In this document: one piece after another, positions 9,344 through 18,270 of the stretch | Layout: each line of letters begins with the position of its first letter | Numbering within the stretch: position 1 is the first letter of the stretch | DNA from: Rubricoccus sp963708165 | Lineage (GTDB): Bacteria > Bacteroidota > Rhodothermia > Rhodothermales > Rubricoccaceae | Length of the DNA: 64,000 bases | Direction of reading: 5' to 3' | Assembly (NCBI GenBank): GCA_963708165.1 | Contig: OY970187.1 | Location: forward strand, 1,116,001 to 1,180,000 | Position numbers and translations under genes: made by a program | The notes under the pieces: generated by a model | What the model saw: only the letters and a program-made list of their open reading frames with translations | What the model was told of the DNA's origin: nothing | The model's database searches: none

Positions 9344-10669
9344 TCAGGCTGTGACGCGTCGCCAGAAGGAAGACGAGAACGCGGGGTCGATGTGCGCGGC
9401 GAAGGCTTCCCACTGTGGGAAAAAGGCGCGGAAGGATTCGGGCGTCATCGTCGCGTCCTTGGCGGGGTAGACGGCGCCTCTGGCGTCGCGCACGATGGCG
9501 TCGCACTCGCGCAAGAGGCGGACGGTGCGGGCGCCGCGGTTGGGCAGGTCGAGTGCGAGCGTGACGCCCTCGCGCGGGAACGACATCAGGCCGGGCGACG
9601 GGACCCGGCCAAACGTCTTGAGGACGGCCAGGAACGAGCCCTCGCCAGAGGCGGCGAGGCGCGTCAGGATCTCGCGGACGGCGTCGGTGCCGTCGGCAAA
9701 CGGGACGACGAACTGGTACTGGTAGAAGCCGCGGCGCCCGTAGCCGCGGTTCCAGTCGCGCGCGATGTCGAGCGGGTAGAAGAACGGCTCGTAGTGGCTG
9801 CGCACGTCCACGCGCTTCTGCCTCTGGCGCGCGTAGTACGCCGCGTTGAAGGCGCGGACGGTCGTGCGCGAGAGCGCCCAGCCCGGCGCGTCGACGGGTA
9901 ACCCAACGCGGGAAGCGGGCGGCGCGTCGCCTGCATCTGGCAAATCGCCAGAGGCCGCGTGGTCGCCTTGCATGAGGATGCCGCGGCCTTCGGGGCGCAG
10001 CGCGTCGATCCACGAGACGACGTACGGGCTCTCGCCGGAGGCCAGTTCGCTGAGCGCGAAGAACTCCTCCAGGCTCCCGAACTTGGTGTTGCGACCCGTG
10101 ATCTGGTCGCTCGCGATGGGAATGAGGTGGAACTCGACCCACGTGATAAAGCCGGTCAGCCCCAGCCCGCCGACCGTCGCGCGGAACAGGTCGGCCTCTG
10201 GCGTGAGCACGAGCGTCTCGCCAGAGGAGCGTTTGAGCTCTAGCCGCGTCACGAAGCGCCCGAAGGTGCCCGCGGCGTGGTGGTTCTTGCCGTGCACATC
10301 GTTGGCGACGGCGCCCGCAACGGTGACGTACTTGGTGCCGGGCGTGACGGGCAGGAACCAGCCGTGCGGCACGACGAGCGCGAGAACATCCGCCAGCGTC
10401 ACGCCTGCCTCGCAACGGATCACGCCAGAGGCAGGGTCGAACGCGATGAACCGGTCCAGGCCAATCGTGTCGAGGAGGATCCCGTCCTCGTTCAGGCACG
10501 CGTCGCCGTAGGAGCGGCCCTGTCCGTAGGCGAGAACCGGGCGCTCGAAGCCGCCCAGGTCTGGAACGTCGCTCTGCCATCCGGGCGCGAGGACGCGCGC
10601 AGGCGCCAGCTTCGGCGTGCGGCCCCACGAGAGGTGGTCGCGCTGGGATCGGGCGGTGATGCGGGACAC
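9344..10669 (-). CDS. FAD-binding oxidoreductase, DprE1-like (decaprenylphospho-ribose 2-oxidase family)
   Basis: About 441 residues of the VAO/PCMH FAD-binding fold: YGQGRSYGDACLN is the FAD pyrophosphate loop, followed by PVTPGTKYVTVAGAVANDVHGKNHH and the GTFGRFV segment, the classic DprE1 layout. DprE1 oxidises the 2-hydroxyl of polyprenyl-phospho-ribose, and an SDR then reduces the ketone to the arabinose epimer. The SDR lies 30 bp downstream and the prenyltransferase 79 bp upstream on the same strand, which supports this role over a generic sugar-lactone oxidase. Several 10-mers fall in surface regions. Start ATG 10669 gives a natural N-terminus. Confidence 0.85.
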   Translation of the reverse strand: MSRITARSQRDHLSWGRTPKLAPARVLAPGWQSDVPDLGGFERPVLAYGQGRSYGDACLNEDGILLDTIGLDRFIAFDPASGVIRCEAGVTLADVLALVVPHGWFLPVTPGTKYVTVAGAVANDVHGKNHHAAGTFGRFVTRLELKRSSGETLVLTPEADLFRATVGGLGLTGFITWVEFHLIPIASDQITGRNTKFGSLEEFFALSELASGESPYVVSWIDALRPEGRGILMQGDHAASGDLPDAGDAPPASRVGLPVDAPGWALSRTTVRAFNAAYYARQRQKRVDVRSHYEPFFYPLDIARDWNRGYGRRGFYQYQFVVPFADGTDAVREILTRLAASGEGSFLAVLKTFGRVPSPGLMSFPREGVTLALDLPNRGARTVRLLRECDAIVRDARGAVYPAKDATMTPESFRAFFPQWEAFAAHIDPAFSSSFWRRVTA

Positions 10670-10748
10670 GTCGGGTGCGAGGAGGGGTACGGACTACGGA
10701 GCCTCTGGCGGGACCGGCGTGGGGCTTTGGCGCCAGAGGCGGCACATC

Positions 10749-11714
10749 TCAGATCCCGACCGATGCTAGGATGAGCACGCCCGCCGTCAGCGCCGCGACG
10801 GCGTAGCTCCCGCGGTCGCGCAGAGCGTAGGCCACAGGCTCGTCGGGAAGATCGCCGCGGTGGGCGAGCAGCCACATCCGCATCGTCCAGTACGCGAGAA
10901 GCGGCGCAGCGAGCCAGAGCAGATCGGGGCGGGTATAGAGAATGGCCACGTTGGGCGAGGTGACGTAGAGCGCGAAGACGAGCACGGCCAGAAAGCCGAC
11001 GGCCGGGCCCATCGCGCGGAGCATGGCGGCGTCCTCAATGGTGTAGCCGCGGCCGTTGTCGCGCGCGCCCACCTCCTTTTCCAGGATGCGAAGCTCGGCG
11101 TAGCGCTTGAGAAGCGCCAGGCCGAGGAAGAAGAACAGCGAGAACGCCAGAAGCCACTCGCTGACCGGGATGCCCGTCGCCGCGCCGCCTGCGAGGACGC
11201 GCAGCGCATACAGCGCGGCCAGAACGCACACGTCCACCAGCACAACGCGCTTGAGCGCGAACGAGTACGCGAGCGTCGTGCCCAGGTACACGCCGAGCGC
11301 GCCCACAAACGCCAGAGGCAACAGCGCCCACGCGAGCGCAAAGCCGAGCGCGACGAGCACCGGCCCAAACACCCAGCCGAAGCCGGGCGCCAGCGCGCCA
11401 GAGGCGAACGGGCGGTGCTTTTTGGTCGGGTGCCGTGCGTCGCGCTCGCGGTCCAAGAGGTCGTTGACGACATACGTGCCGCTGGCGACGAGCCCGAGCG
11501 CGAAGAACGCCGCGACGACAGCGCCTAGAGCCTCTGGCGAGAGGTCGTGCGCGAGCAGCGCAGGAAGCGCCACGAGGCCGTTTTTCGCCCACTGGTGCAG
11601 GCGCATCGCCTTGCGAGCGGCGCGCACGCGCCCCGGCGACGCCTCTGGCGGATCTGCCCCCGCACCCACCTGGTCGGTCACAGCGCTGCGAGATGTAGAG
11701 GAAGCGGCCTGCAC
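10749..11714 (-). CDS. UbiA-family prenyltransferase, decaprenyl-phosphate phosphoribosyltransferase-like
   Basis: Polytopic membrane enzyme of 321 residues. The first aspartate-rich loop is NDLLDRERDARHPTKKHRP, the NDxxDxxxDxxHPxK signature of DPPR synthases (Rv3806c type), and AYSFALKRVVLVDV matches their second motif. Such enzymes join phosphoribosyl pyrophosphate to a polyprenyl phosphate, the first step towards lipid-linked arabinose or ribose. Adjacent DprE1-like and SDR genes support this over ubiquinone, menaquinone or haem prenylation. The first 35 residues are hydrophilic and carry 10-mer-derived PPEAS, so a later start near MRLHQWAKN is possible. Confidence 0.85.
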   Translation of the reverse strand: MQAASSTSRSAVTDQVGAGADPPEASPGRVRAARKAMRLHQWAKNGLVALPALLAHDLSPEALGAVVAAFFALGLVASGTYVVNDLLDRERDARHPTKKHRPFASGALAPGFGWVFGPVLVALGFALAWALLPLAFVGALGVYLGTTLAYSFALKRVVLVDVCVLAALYALRVLAGGAATGIPVSEWLLAFSLFFFLGLALLKRYAELRILEKEVGARDNGRGYTIEDAAMLRAMGPAVGFLAVLVFALYVTSPNVAILYTRPDLLWLAAPLLAYWTMRMWLLAHRGDLPDEPVAYALRDRGSYAVAALTAGVLILASVGI

Positions 11715-11747
11715 AGGGCAGAAAGGGCGTGGCGGAGAGCGGCCAAT

Positions 11748-13454
11748 CTAGCGTGGCCCAGGGGCCGGCCCGCCGTCGCCGCCAGAGGCCTCTGGCGTGC
11801 GGCGGTAGAGGCCGAAGCGCGAGACGCGCCCGGCGAGCGTGGCGTCGGGCGCTGGGAGCGCCGCGCGGAGCCGTCCCGCGGCGACGGCGACGCTGTCGCC
11901 GTAGATGCGGCGCGTGGTCTCATCCACCTGAAGCGCTTCCTGCGCGACGGCCACGCGCGCGCCAGAGGCCTGCGCGGCGCGGATGCGCGCGAGGACCGCG
12001 TCGGCGCCTCTGGCGGAGGCCCCCTCCCCCACCTCCTGCGCCACCCCGATGGTCTCGGCGTCCAGGTGCAGGCGCGCGTACGCCCCGATGATGTGGTCGC
12101 TGGGCACGACGACGAGATCGCCCGGCCCGATCTCGCCCGCCAGAGGCGAGAGCCGTGCTGCGAACACGTCGTTGTCCGCGTCGCGCGCCGGAAGCACCAC
12201 GCCCAGCCCGTTGACCGCGAAGAGAAGCGCCGCCACACCCCAGAGCGCGCGCACGGCCCATGCCGGAGCCTCTGGCGCCAGAGGCGCGTGCTCGGCTCTG
12301 GCCTCTGGCGCACCACGCCCGGAGAGCCCGAGCGCGACGAGCATCCAGAGGGCCGTCGTTTGCGGAATCCAGAACTCGACGTTGAACGGGTCCCAGAAGA
12401 AGAAGAACAGCGCGTACACCGCGATCCACACCACGAGCGCCGCGCGCAGATCGCGACCGCCAGAGGCAGGCCCTCGGTGACGGATCGCGCCGATGACGAG
12501 CGCCACAAGCCCCGCTGCGGTGACGCCCGCGAGCGCTAGGAGCGCAGGCGGAAGCCATGCCGGGAGACCCCGCACGAGGAACGTCTCGTCGTCCAGCACT
12601 TTGTCCGGGAATGCCTTCACCAGCAGGCCCTGCACGCTTTCCATCGCGAAGGCGAAGTGCCCGCCCACGACCGACCGCACAAACCCGACGAGCGCCTTGG
12701 CAGCGGTCGAGACCGAGAGCCCGTAGACGGCGCCTCCGTCCTGCGCGTAGAGCGTGAACCACGTCCACGCGGCCTCTGGCGACCCGGCACGCACCACGCC
12801 GAGCAGCGCCACCCCGTAGCCCACCAGCACCACCACGCTTCCCGCGGCGATGTAGCGCGCGGCCTGCGCCAGAGGCCGCGCGTGGTGCCTCTGGCGCCAG
12901 AGGATGAGAAGCATGACCACGCCGAAGAGCACGTGTACCTGATGAAACAGCATCGCGAGGCCGTGCAGCACACCCACCGCGAGGGCTCGGCGCGCACTCG
13001 GCACGCCGAGCGCGACATACAACGTGGCCAGCAGCAACGCGAGCGGAATCACGTACACCTCTACGCTCACGCTGTAGAACCACAACCCAAACGACACGCC
13101 CGCACCCGCACCCGCACCCAAGGCCAGCGACGCAGCGACGCCACCTCGGTCGCGCAACAGTGCCACGACGAGGCCCACGCTCGCCCCACCGGCGACGGCG
13201 TTCAGCAGCGCGACGGCGTAGACGGACGAGAGACCCGTCCAGCCCACCAGCGCCAGCCACAGGGCCGAGGCGGCGTTGTACAACAGGTGGTGCGGATGCA
13301 CCAGCGCCAGAGGCTCACCGCTCTCGATCTGCACGAGGTAGCCCGCCGCGTCGTGCGCGAGCGCGAGGTTGGGCGTGAGCGTGGCGGCGTAGAGCGAGAA
13401 CGCGGCGGCGCCCGCAGCCCACGGCGCCCACCGCGCCAGAGGCGTCGAGGTCAT
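11748..13454 (-). CDS. Polytopic membrane protein, GT-C glycosyltransferase-like
   Basis: About 568 residues with roughly ten hydrophobic segments and a soluble C-terminal third. The start MTSTPLARWAPWAAGAAAF is followed by TLTPNLALAHDAAGYL, whose acidic residues in the first extracytoplasmic loop are typical of GT-C enzymes that use polyprenyl-phosphate sugars. I chose ATG 13454 because the longer frame upstream is low-complexity 10-mer sequence. It lies 33 bp upstream of the UbiA-like gene on the same strand; a pentofuranosyl transferase for the product of that pathway is inferred. The C-terminus ends in motif-coded TPEASGGDGG. Specific family not recognised. Confidence 0.6.
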   Translation of the reverse strand: MTSTPLARWAPWAAGAAAFSLYAATLTPNLALAHDAAGYLVQIESGEPLALVHPHHLLYNAASALWLALVGWTGLSSVYAVALLNAVAGGASVGLVVALLRDRGGVAASLALGAGAGAGVSFGLWFYSVSVEVYVIPLALLLATLYVALGVPSARRALAVGVLHGLAMLFHQVHVLFGVVMLLILWRQRHHARPLAQAARYIAAGSVVVLVGYGVALLGVVRAGSPEAAWTWFTLYAQDGGAVYGLSVSTAAKALVGFVRSVVGGHFAFAMESVQGLLVKAFPDKVLDDETFLVRGLPAWLPPALLALAGVTAAGLVALVIGAIRHRGPASGGRDLRAALVVWIAVYALFFFFWDPFNVEFWIPQTTALWMLVALGLSGRGAPEARAEHAPLAPEAPAWAVRALWGVAALLFAVNGLGVVLPARDADNDVFAARLSPLAGEIGPGDLVVVPSDHIIGAYARLHLDAETIGVAQEVGEGASARGADAVLARIRAAQASGARVAVAQEALQVDETTRRIYGDSVAVAAGRLRAALPAPDATLAGRVSRFGLYRRTPEASGGDGGPAPGPR

Positions 13455-13647
13455 GGCCGAAGCTAGGCCGGAGCGGACGCGTGCAGGGTGGAGAGGAATC
13501 GAGGGCCGCGGCCTCTGGCGGACTGGGAGCAAACCGGCGCTCGCCTCTGGCGAAACGAAAAAGGCGTCACCCCTCTTTTCCCTCGCCTTTCGCGCCGCCG
13601 CCAGAGGCCTCTGGCGATCTTGAGCGCCCCGACCCCCGACCGACCTC

Positions 13648-15102
13648 ATGGCCGCCTCTCTCGACACCATCACGTCCCTCGCCAAGCGGCAAGGCTTCAT
13701 CTTCCCCTCCTCCGAGATCTACGGCGGCCTCGGCGCAGTCTATGACTACGGCCCGCTGGGCGTGGAACTCAAGCGCAACGTGCGCGAGCGCTGGTGGCGC
13801 GCGATGGTCCACGAGAACGAGGACGTAGTCGGCCTGGACTCCGCCATCCTCATGCACCCGACCGTCTGGAAGGCGAGCGGCCACGTCGATGCGTTCAACG
13901 ACCCCATGATCGACGACAAGCAGTCGAACAAGCGCTACCGCGCCGATCAACTCATCGAGGGGCACATCGCGAAGCTGGAGAAGAAAAAGAAGACCGACGA
14001 GGCCGCACGCGTCCACGCCGATTTGGTGACCGCGCTCAACGCCGACGATCCCGCCAGAGGCCTCTACGATCTCATCATGGCCGAGGAGATCCGCGCGCCC
14101 GACTCCGGCGCGTTCGACTGGACCGACGTGCGCCAGTTCAACCTGATGTTCGAGACCAAGATCGGCGCCGTGGACGGCGACGCGATCTACCTCCGCCCCG
14201 AGACGGCGCAGGGCATCTTCGTGCACTTCAGCAACGTGCAGAAAACCTCGCGCCAGCAGATCCCGTTCGGCATCGCGCAGATCGGCAAGGCGTTCCGCAA
14301 CGAGGTCGTCGCGCGGCAGTTCATCTTCCGCATGCGCGAGTTCGAGCAGATGGAGATGCAGTACTTCGTGGCGCCCGGCAGCCAGATGGAGCACTACGAG
14401 GCGTGGGCCGAGAAGCGCATGGCGTGGCACACGAGCAATGGCATCCGCGAGTCCCGCCTGCGCTGGCACGACCACGAAAAGCTGGCCCACTACGCCGACG
14501 CCGCCAAGGACGTGCAGTACGAGTACCCCTTCGGCTGGCAGGAGATCGAAGGCATTCACTCGCGCACGGACTTCGACCTCTCGCGCCACCAGGAGTTCAG
14601 CGGCAAAAAGCTGGAGTACTTCGACCCAACCACGCAGGAGCGATACATCCCGTACGTCGTCGAAACGTCGGTCGGCCTGGACCGCACGATCCTGATGCTG
14701 CTCTGCGACGCCTTCCACGAGGAGGAGGTGCCGACGGCCAAAGAGGGCAAGACCGAGAAGCGCTCGGTTCTGCGCTTCCACCCGAGCGTCGCGCCGTACC
14801 AGGTCGCCGTCTTCCCTCTCGTCCGCAAAGACGGCATGGACGACCGCGCCAAAGCCATCGCCGCAGATCTACGCGGCGGGCTCAACGTCTTCTACGACGA
14901 AAAGGGCGCCGTCGGGCGCCGCTACCGCCGCCAGGACGAGATCGGGACGCCGTTCGCGGTCACCGTGGACGGCCAGACGTTGGAGGACGGAACAGTCACC
15001 ATCCGCTCGCGCGACACGATGGAGCAAGACCGCATTCCGGCCGAGAACATCGCCGCCTACGTCAAGGACGCCACCGCCGCCTGGACCGCGCCCACCGACT
15101 GA
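13648..15102 (+). CDS. glyS: Glycyl-tRNA synthetase, homodimeric class II type
   Basis: 484-residue single-chain (alpha2) GlyRS. Class II motifs are clear: motif 2 FRNEVVARQFIFRMREFEQMEM, motif 3 GLDRTILMLL, plus GLGAVYDYGPLGVELK and LRPETAQGIFV, and a C-terminal anticodon-binding domain from about residue 375 (SVAPYQVAVFPLV). ATG 13648 fits the family N-terminus (ITSLAKRQGFIFPSSEIYGG). Only one 10-mer lies in the gene, coding DPARGLYD in a variable region; the stop TGA is followed directly by another copy. It stands alone, divergent from the GT-C gene. Confidence 0.96.
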   Translation: MAASLDTITSLAKRQGFIFPSSEIYGGLGAVYDYGPLGVELKRNVRERWWRAMVHENEDVVGLDSAILMHPTVWKASGHVDAFNDPMIDDKQSNKRYRADQLIEGHIAKLEKKKKTDEAARVHADLVTALNADDPARGLYDLIMAEEIRAPDSGAFDWTDVRQFNLMFETKIGAVDGDAIYLRPETAQGIFVHFSNVQKTSRQQIPFGIAQIGKAFRNEVVARQFIFRMREFEQMEMQYFVAPGSQMEHYEAWAEKRMAWHTSNGIRESRLRWHDHEKLAHYADAAKDVQYEYPFGWQEIEGIHSRTDFDLSRHQEFSGKKLEYFDPTTQERYIPYVVETSVGLDRTILMLLCDAFHEEEVPTAKEGKTEKRSVLRFHPSVAPYQVAVFPLVRKDGMDDRAKAIAADLRGGLNVFYDEKGAVGRRYRRQDEIGTPFAVTVDGQTLEDGTVTIRSRDTMEQDRIPAENIAAYVKDATAAWTAPTD

Positions 15103-15285
15103 GCCTCTGGCGCACACGACACGCGCCTCTGGCGACAGCGAGGCCCTGAAAGCTACCCTCATGCGGTCGCACCCTCGCGACCTCATCCTCAACGCCTCGT
15201 ACGTGTGTGATGCCAGAGGACTCGTGCAGCGTTACGCTTTCGACCGCCCGTTTCCAGAGGCCAAGCTGAAATCCGGTACGCAGTA

Positions 15286-15303
15286 GCCTCTGGCGCCAGA
15301 GGC
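15286..15303. repeat. 18-bp palindrome, form A, between glyS and the TerB-like gene
   Basis: Exact GCCTCTGGCGCCAGAGGC. RNA of either strand could fold as GCCUCUG, loop GCGC, CAGAGGC. It lies between convergent genes where a transcript end is expected. The rest of 15103-15363 shows only further single 10-mers and no gene. Confidence 0.8.
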
Positions 15304-15363
15304 CAAGCGAGAGCGTGAAGCTGTTACCGCGTAGGCTGTCTTACAAACGCCGAAAGCCGCTCG

Positions 15364-15843
15364 CTAGACTCCCGAGCCGGGCGTTCGCGAGGTGACCATG
15401 CTGCGGCCACGCCCCACACTTCGCGGCCCACCATCGCCAGAGGCAGTGCGTGCTGTCAGACGTGAGGTGTCGCACTCGTCGGCGCGGTGCAGCGCGGCGC
15501 GGATCCGGCCGATCATGCGAGCCTCGCGGAGTTCGAGGTGCCCATCGGCCTGCGCGATCTGGCCAAGGTTGGAGAGCAGCCGGAGGATGCCTTCGTGGCC
15601 GATCACGCCTGCGACTTCGCGCGAGACCTGTTCCACGTCGATCCCTGAACGGGCCGCCACATAGGCTGTGTCCACGACGGCCTCTATCGAACCGGCGCTT
15701 TGACGAGGTGCCCAGCAACGCGCCAGGTCGATGGCGCGCTGGCGCTCGTGCGCCTCTGGCGGAAGCACAGGCGCTCCCGCGACGGCGAGAAGAAGGTGGA
15801 CGACCTTCGAGAGGTCGTACGGGCTTAAAGAGACGCAGTGCAC
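15364..15843 (-). CDS. TerB-like protein, copy 1
   Basis: 159 residues; a helical TerB-like segment is visible in DLSKVVHLLLAVAG and the end GILRLLSNLGQIAQADGHLELREARMIGRIRAAL, where acidic residues before the last helix recall the TerB metal-binding face. It is paralogous to the protein at 16479-16940, sharing EVAGVIGHEGILRLLSNLGQIAQADGHLELREA almost residue for residue. The last 40 residues are disordered and diverge. Function unknown; TerB domains occur in stress and membrane-associated systems. It forms the downstream half of a tandem duplication with the remnant next to it. Confidence 0.6.
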   Translation of the reverse strand: MHCVSLSPYDLSKVVHLLLAVAGAPVLPPEAHERQRAIDLARCWAPRQSAGSIEAVVDTAYVAARSGIDVEQVSREVAGVIGHEGILRLLSNLGQIAQADGHLELREARMIGRIRAALHRADECDTSRLTARTASGDGGPRSVGRGRSMVTSRTPGSGV

Positions 15844-15981
15844 GATGCCAGGGGGCTACGATCGCGGGCGCCCGGGGAAGGAAAGCACGAGTACAACACA
15901 TGTGTCCGACGCCGGTTTCTGCACAACGGCGCAGATCTGCTGTTCGTGCGCCAGAGGCTGCTCGGAGGCCTCTGGCGTAGG

Positions 15982-16518
15982 CTAGGGCGGCGCGTAGTCT
16001 TCGGGGACGCTGTCTGCGAGACGCTCGAATGCCATGTAGCCGCTGACCGAGATCGCGAAGGGGTCTTCGGGCGTTCCCTGTGGGTCGGTACGCGCTGTGT
16101 TTCCATCGGGATACATCGCGGATCTCTGCACCGCGTCCGGTCGGCTGCGCCGCTCGCGAAACCGTCCAGACGTGAGATAAACGCTCTCTTCGGACTCGCG
16201 TGTGTACACCACTTCGATGCGCCCTCGGAAGCGAAGCGAGCCCCAGCCGTCCTTTTCGCCGTGCATCAGACTGGAGTCTCTGGCGCGGAACGTGGCGCCT
16301 CGGGTATATGTGTCGTCGAGCACCTGCGAGAGGCCGAATCCATCGGTCTCGGCGGTGCCGGTGAGGAGGGCGCGGAGCAGGTGCCGAAGCGAGCCGCGAT
16401 AGGCCGCCTCGCGAGCGGTACCCCATCGCTCGGCTTGCGCCCGAGCCCCTGGCGCCAGAGGCACACCGGGGAACGGTCCTAGCTCGTTTCCGAGGTGCTC
16501 CTTTCCGCAGTCGCCCAA
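15982..16518 (-). pseudogene. Truncated duplicate of the carboxypeptidase-regulatory-like protein
   Basis: The 178-residue frame matches the C-terminal half of the protein at 17111-18178: both share AREAAYRGSLRHLLRALLTGTA, the TFRARDSS/TFRARGSG segment, RFRGRIE, FRERRSRPD, DPQGTPE-PFA and SGYMAFERLAD. Similarity starts at PLAPGARAQAERW and everything upstream, including signal peptide and beta domain, is missing. The frame begins inside the end of the TerB-like copy 2 gene (overlap 16479-16518). I read it as the remnant left when a TerB/regulatory-domain unit was duplicated and one copy lost its N-terminus. Confidence 0.65.
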
Positions 16519-16940
16519 CGGGTAAAGCGCTGGCGCGGGAACGGGCGAGGCCGAGCGTCCTCCGCAGGCGGTTCGTCCAAGTCGTGCAGTGCCGCACGAA
16601 TCCGGCTGATCACGAGCGCCTCGCGGAGTTCCAGGTGGCCGTCCGCCTGCGCGATCTGACCTAGGTTCGAGAGAAGGCGTAAGATCCCGTCGTGCCCAAT
16701 CACGCCTGCTATCTCGCGCGCCACCTCGTCCACATCAGTCCCGGATTGGGTAGCCACGCATGCGATGTCCACCACGGCCGCCAGACTGGCAACGCTGCAC
16801 TCGGGCGACCAGGACCGGGCTAGGTCGATGACTCGCTGCCGCTCATGAAGGCCGGGCGGACGGCTCCGTCCCCCAGCGACGGCGAGGAAGAGACGGACCA
16901 CCTTCGAGAGATCGTAAAGAGAAAGAGGGGCGCGAAACAC
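16479..16940 (-). CDS. TerB-like protein, copy 2
   Basis: 153 residues, paralogue of the gene at 15364-15843 with the same order: DLSKVVRLFLAVAGG, HERQRVIDLARSW, a DVDEVAREIAGVIGHDG segment and GILRLLSNLGQIAQADGHLELREA. The C-terminal tail after IRAALHDLDEP is arginine-rich, differs from copy 1 and overlaps the truncated neighbour, so the end may have been reshaped by the duplication junction. It lies 170 bp downstream of the intact secreted protein and could share its transcript. Function unknown. Confidence 0.6.
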   Translation of the reverse strand: MFRAPLSLYDLSKVVRLFLAVAGGRSRPPGLHERQRVIDLARSWSPECSVASLAAVVDIACVATQSGTDVDEVAREIAGVIGHDGILRLLSNLGQIAQADGHLELREALVISRIRAALHDLDEPPAEDARPRPFPRQRFTRWATAERSTSETS

Positions 16941-17110
16941 GGTGGGGTGGAGCCAATGTGCGTGTCAGGGAGGGACGTCAGCTTGAACTCAAGATCTGTT
17001 CGGGTTACCGTTTATTTTCTAAGGGTATTCCGGATAGAAGCCTGCGCGCTACTCCCACCTAGCCACCACTTTCGCCAGAGGCCGCTTTCCTCGATTGACG
17101 CCTTACGGGG

Positions 17111-18178
17111 CTATTCCTCTGCCGTGTAGTCCTCTGGAACGTGGTCCGCGAGACGTTCGAAGGCCATGTAGCCACTCGTACTGAGCGCGAACGGGTTCTC
17201 GGGAGTACCCTGCGGGTCGATACGCGCAGAGAAGCCGTCGAGGTAGAGGGTGGAGCGCTGGAGAGGATCGGGGCGGCTGCGGCGCTCGCGGAACCAGCGC
17301 GAGGTGAGGTACGCTTGCTCCTCAACCTCGCGTTTGTATGTGGCCTCGATGCGGCCTCGGAAGCGGAGCATGCCCCAGCCGTCGGGCTCGGCGCGCATCA
17401 GCCCGGAGCCTCTGGCGCGGAAGGTGGCGCCGGCAGTGTGGGTGTCGCTGAAGACCTGCGACAGGCTAAATCCTTCGGCTTCCGCCGTCCCGGTGAGGAG
17501 CGCTCGCAAGAGGTGCCGCAGCGAGCCGCGGTAGGCGGCCTCCCGAGCAGCCCTCCACTGCTCGGTCTGCACGCTGTTCTCTGGCGCCAGAGGCTCGAAG
17601 ATTTCGTCTCCGTCGTAGCTGACGCGACCGGCACTGGCCTCGAAGTGGAGCAGGTCGTAGCGAAGGCGGTAGCCCAGCGCGCGGTTTTCGATCACGAGCG
17701 GCGCGCGGGCCGTGGCGGTAAGCGTGCCCCACCTCTGGCGGAAGTCTAGCACCTCCGGGTTGAGGATCGTGGTGGAATCGGCTCTCGCCGACTCGCCGAG
17801 AAGCTCGCGGGAGAACCACGCGAGTTGCTTTTCCCACCGACGGTCGCGCGTGGCCTCGACACGCGCCGCGCCCAACGCCAGAGGCCGCTCGACCAGGACG
17901 AGCGCCACACGCAACGTGTCGCCGCGGCCGAGTGAAACCGCCTCGGCCTCTGGCGCAAAGCCGAGAAGCGACGCCACGACCCGGTACGCGCCGGGCTCGA
18001 CGCCCTCGATCTCGAACCGGCCGCCGGCGTCGGTCGCGTCGCCGTGGGTGGTCCCGGAGAGGTAGACGTTGACGCCGGGAAGCGGCGAGCCCGTCGAGTC
18101 CTGGACGGTCCCGAGCACACTCGCGGGCTGGGCCGCAGCGCCAGAGGCGAGAACGAGAGCGAAGATGAGGGCGCGCAT
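17111..18178 (-). CDS. Secreted protein with carboxypeptidase-regulatory-like domain
   Basis: 355 residues. Signal peptide MRALIFALVLASGAAAQ; residues about 20-100 form a CarboxypepD_reg-like beta sandwich (LGTVQDSTGSPLPGVNVYL, GDATDAGGRFEIEGVEPGAYRVVASLLGF), a module common in Bacteroidota outer-membrane and secreted proteins. The rest is an uncharacterised domain ending SGYMAFERLADHVPEDY, of the type often found next to such modules in cell-surface proteins. A truncated copy lies downstream at 15982-16518. Molecular role unknown; a surface or periplasmic location is inferred. Confidence 0.7.
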   Translation of the reverse strand: MRALIFALVLASGAAAQPASVLGTVQDSTGSPLPGVNVYLSGTTHGDATDAGGRFEIEGVEPGAYRVVASLLGFAPEAEAVSLGRGDTLRVALVLVERPLALGAARVEATRDRRWEKQLAWFSRELLGESARADSTTILNPEVLDFRQRWGTLTATARAPLVIENRALGYRLRYDLLHFEASAGRVSYDGDEIFEPLAPENSVQTEQWRAAREAAYRGSLRHLLRALLTGTAEAEGFSLSQVFSDTHTAGATFRARGSGLMRAEPDGWGMLRFRGRIEATYKREVEEQAYLTSRWFRERRSRPDPLQRSTLYLDGFSARIDPQGTPENPFALSTSGYMAFERLADHVPEDYTAEE

Positions 18179-18270
18179 AGCCTCAGTCTCCGCCTTCGCG
18201 CCTCTGGCGTCAAGGGGCGTTCGGAATGACTACTGCCCGGCCTAGAGCCTCTGGCGCCAGAAGCTTCAGG

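Noticed and set aside
11748..13700. Longer start for the GT-C-like protein
   Set aside because: Residues before MTSTPLARW are not membrane-protein-like and overlap intergenic 10-mer sequence.
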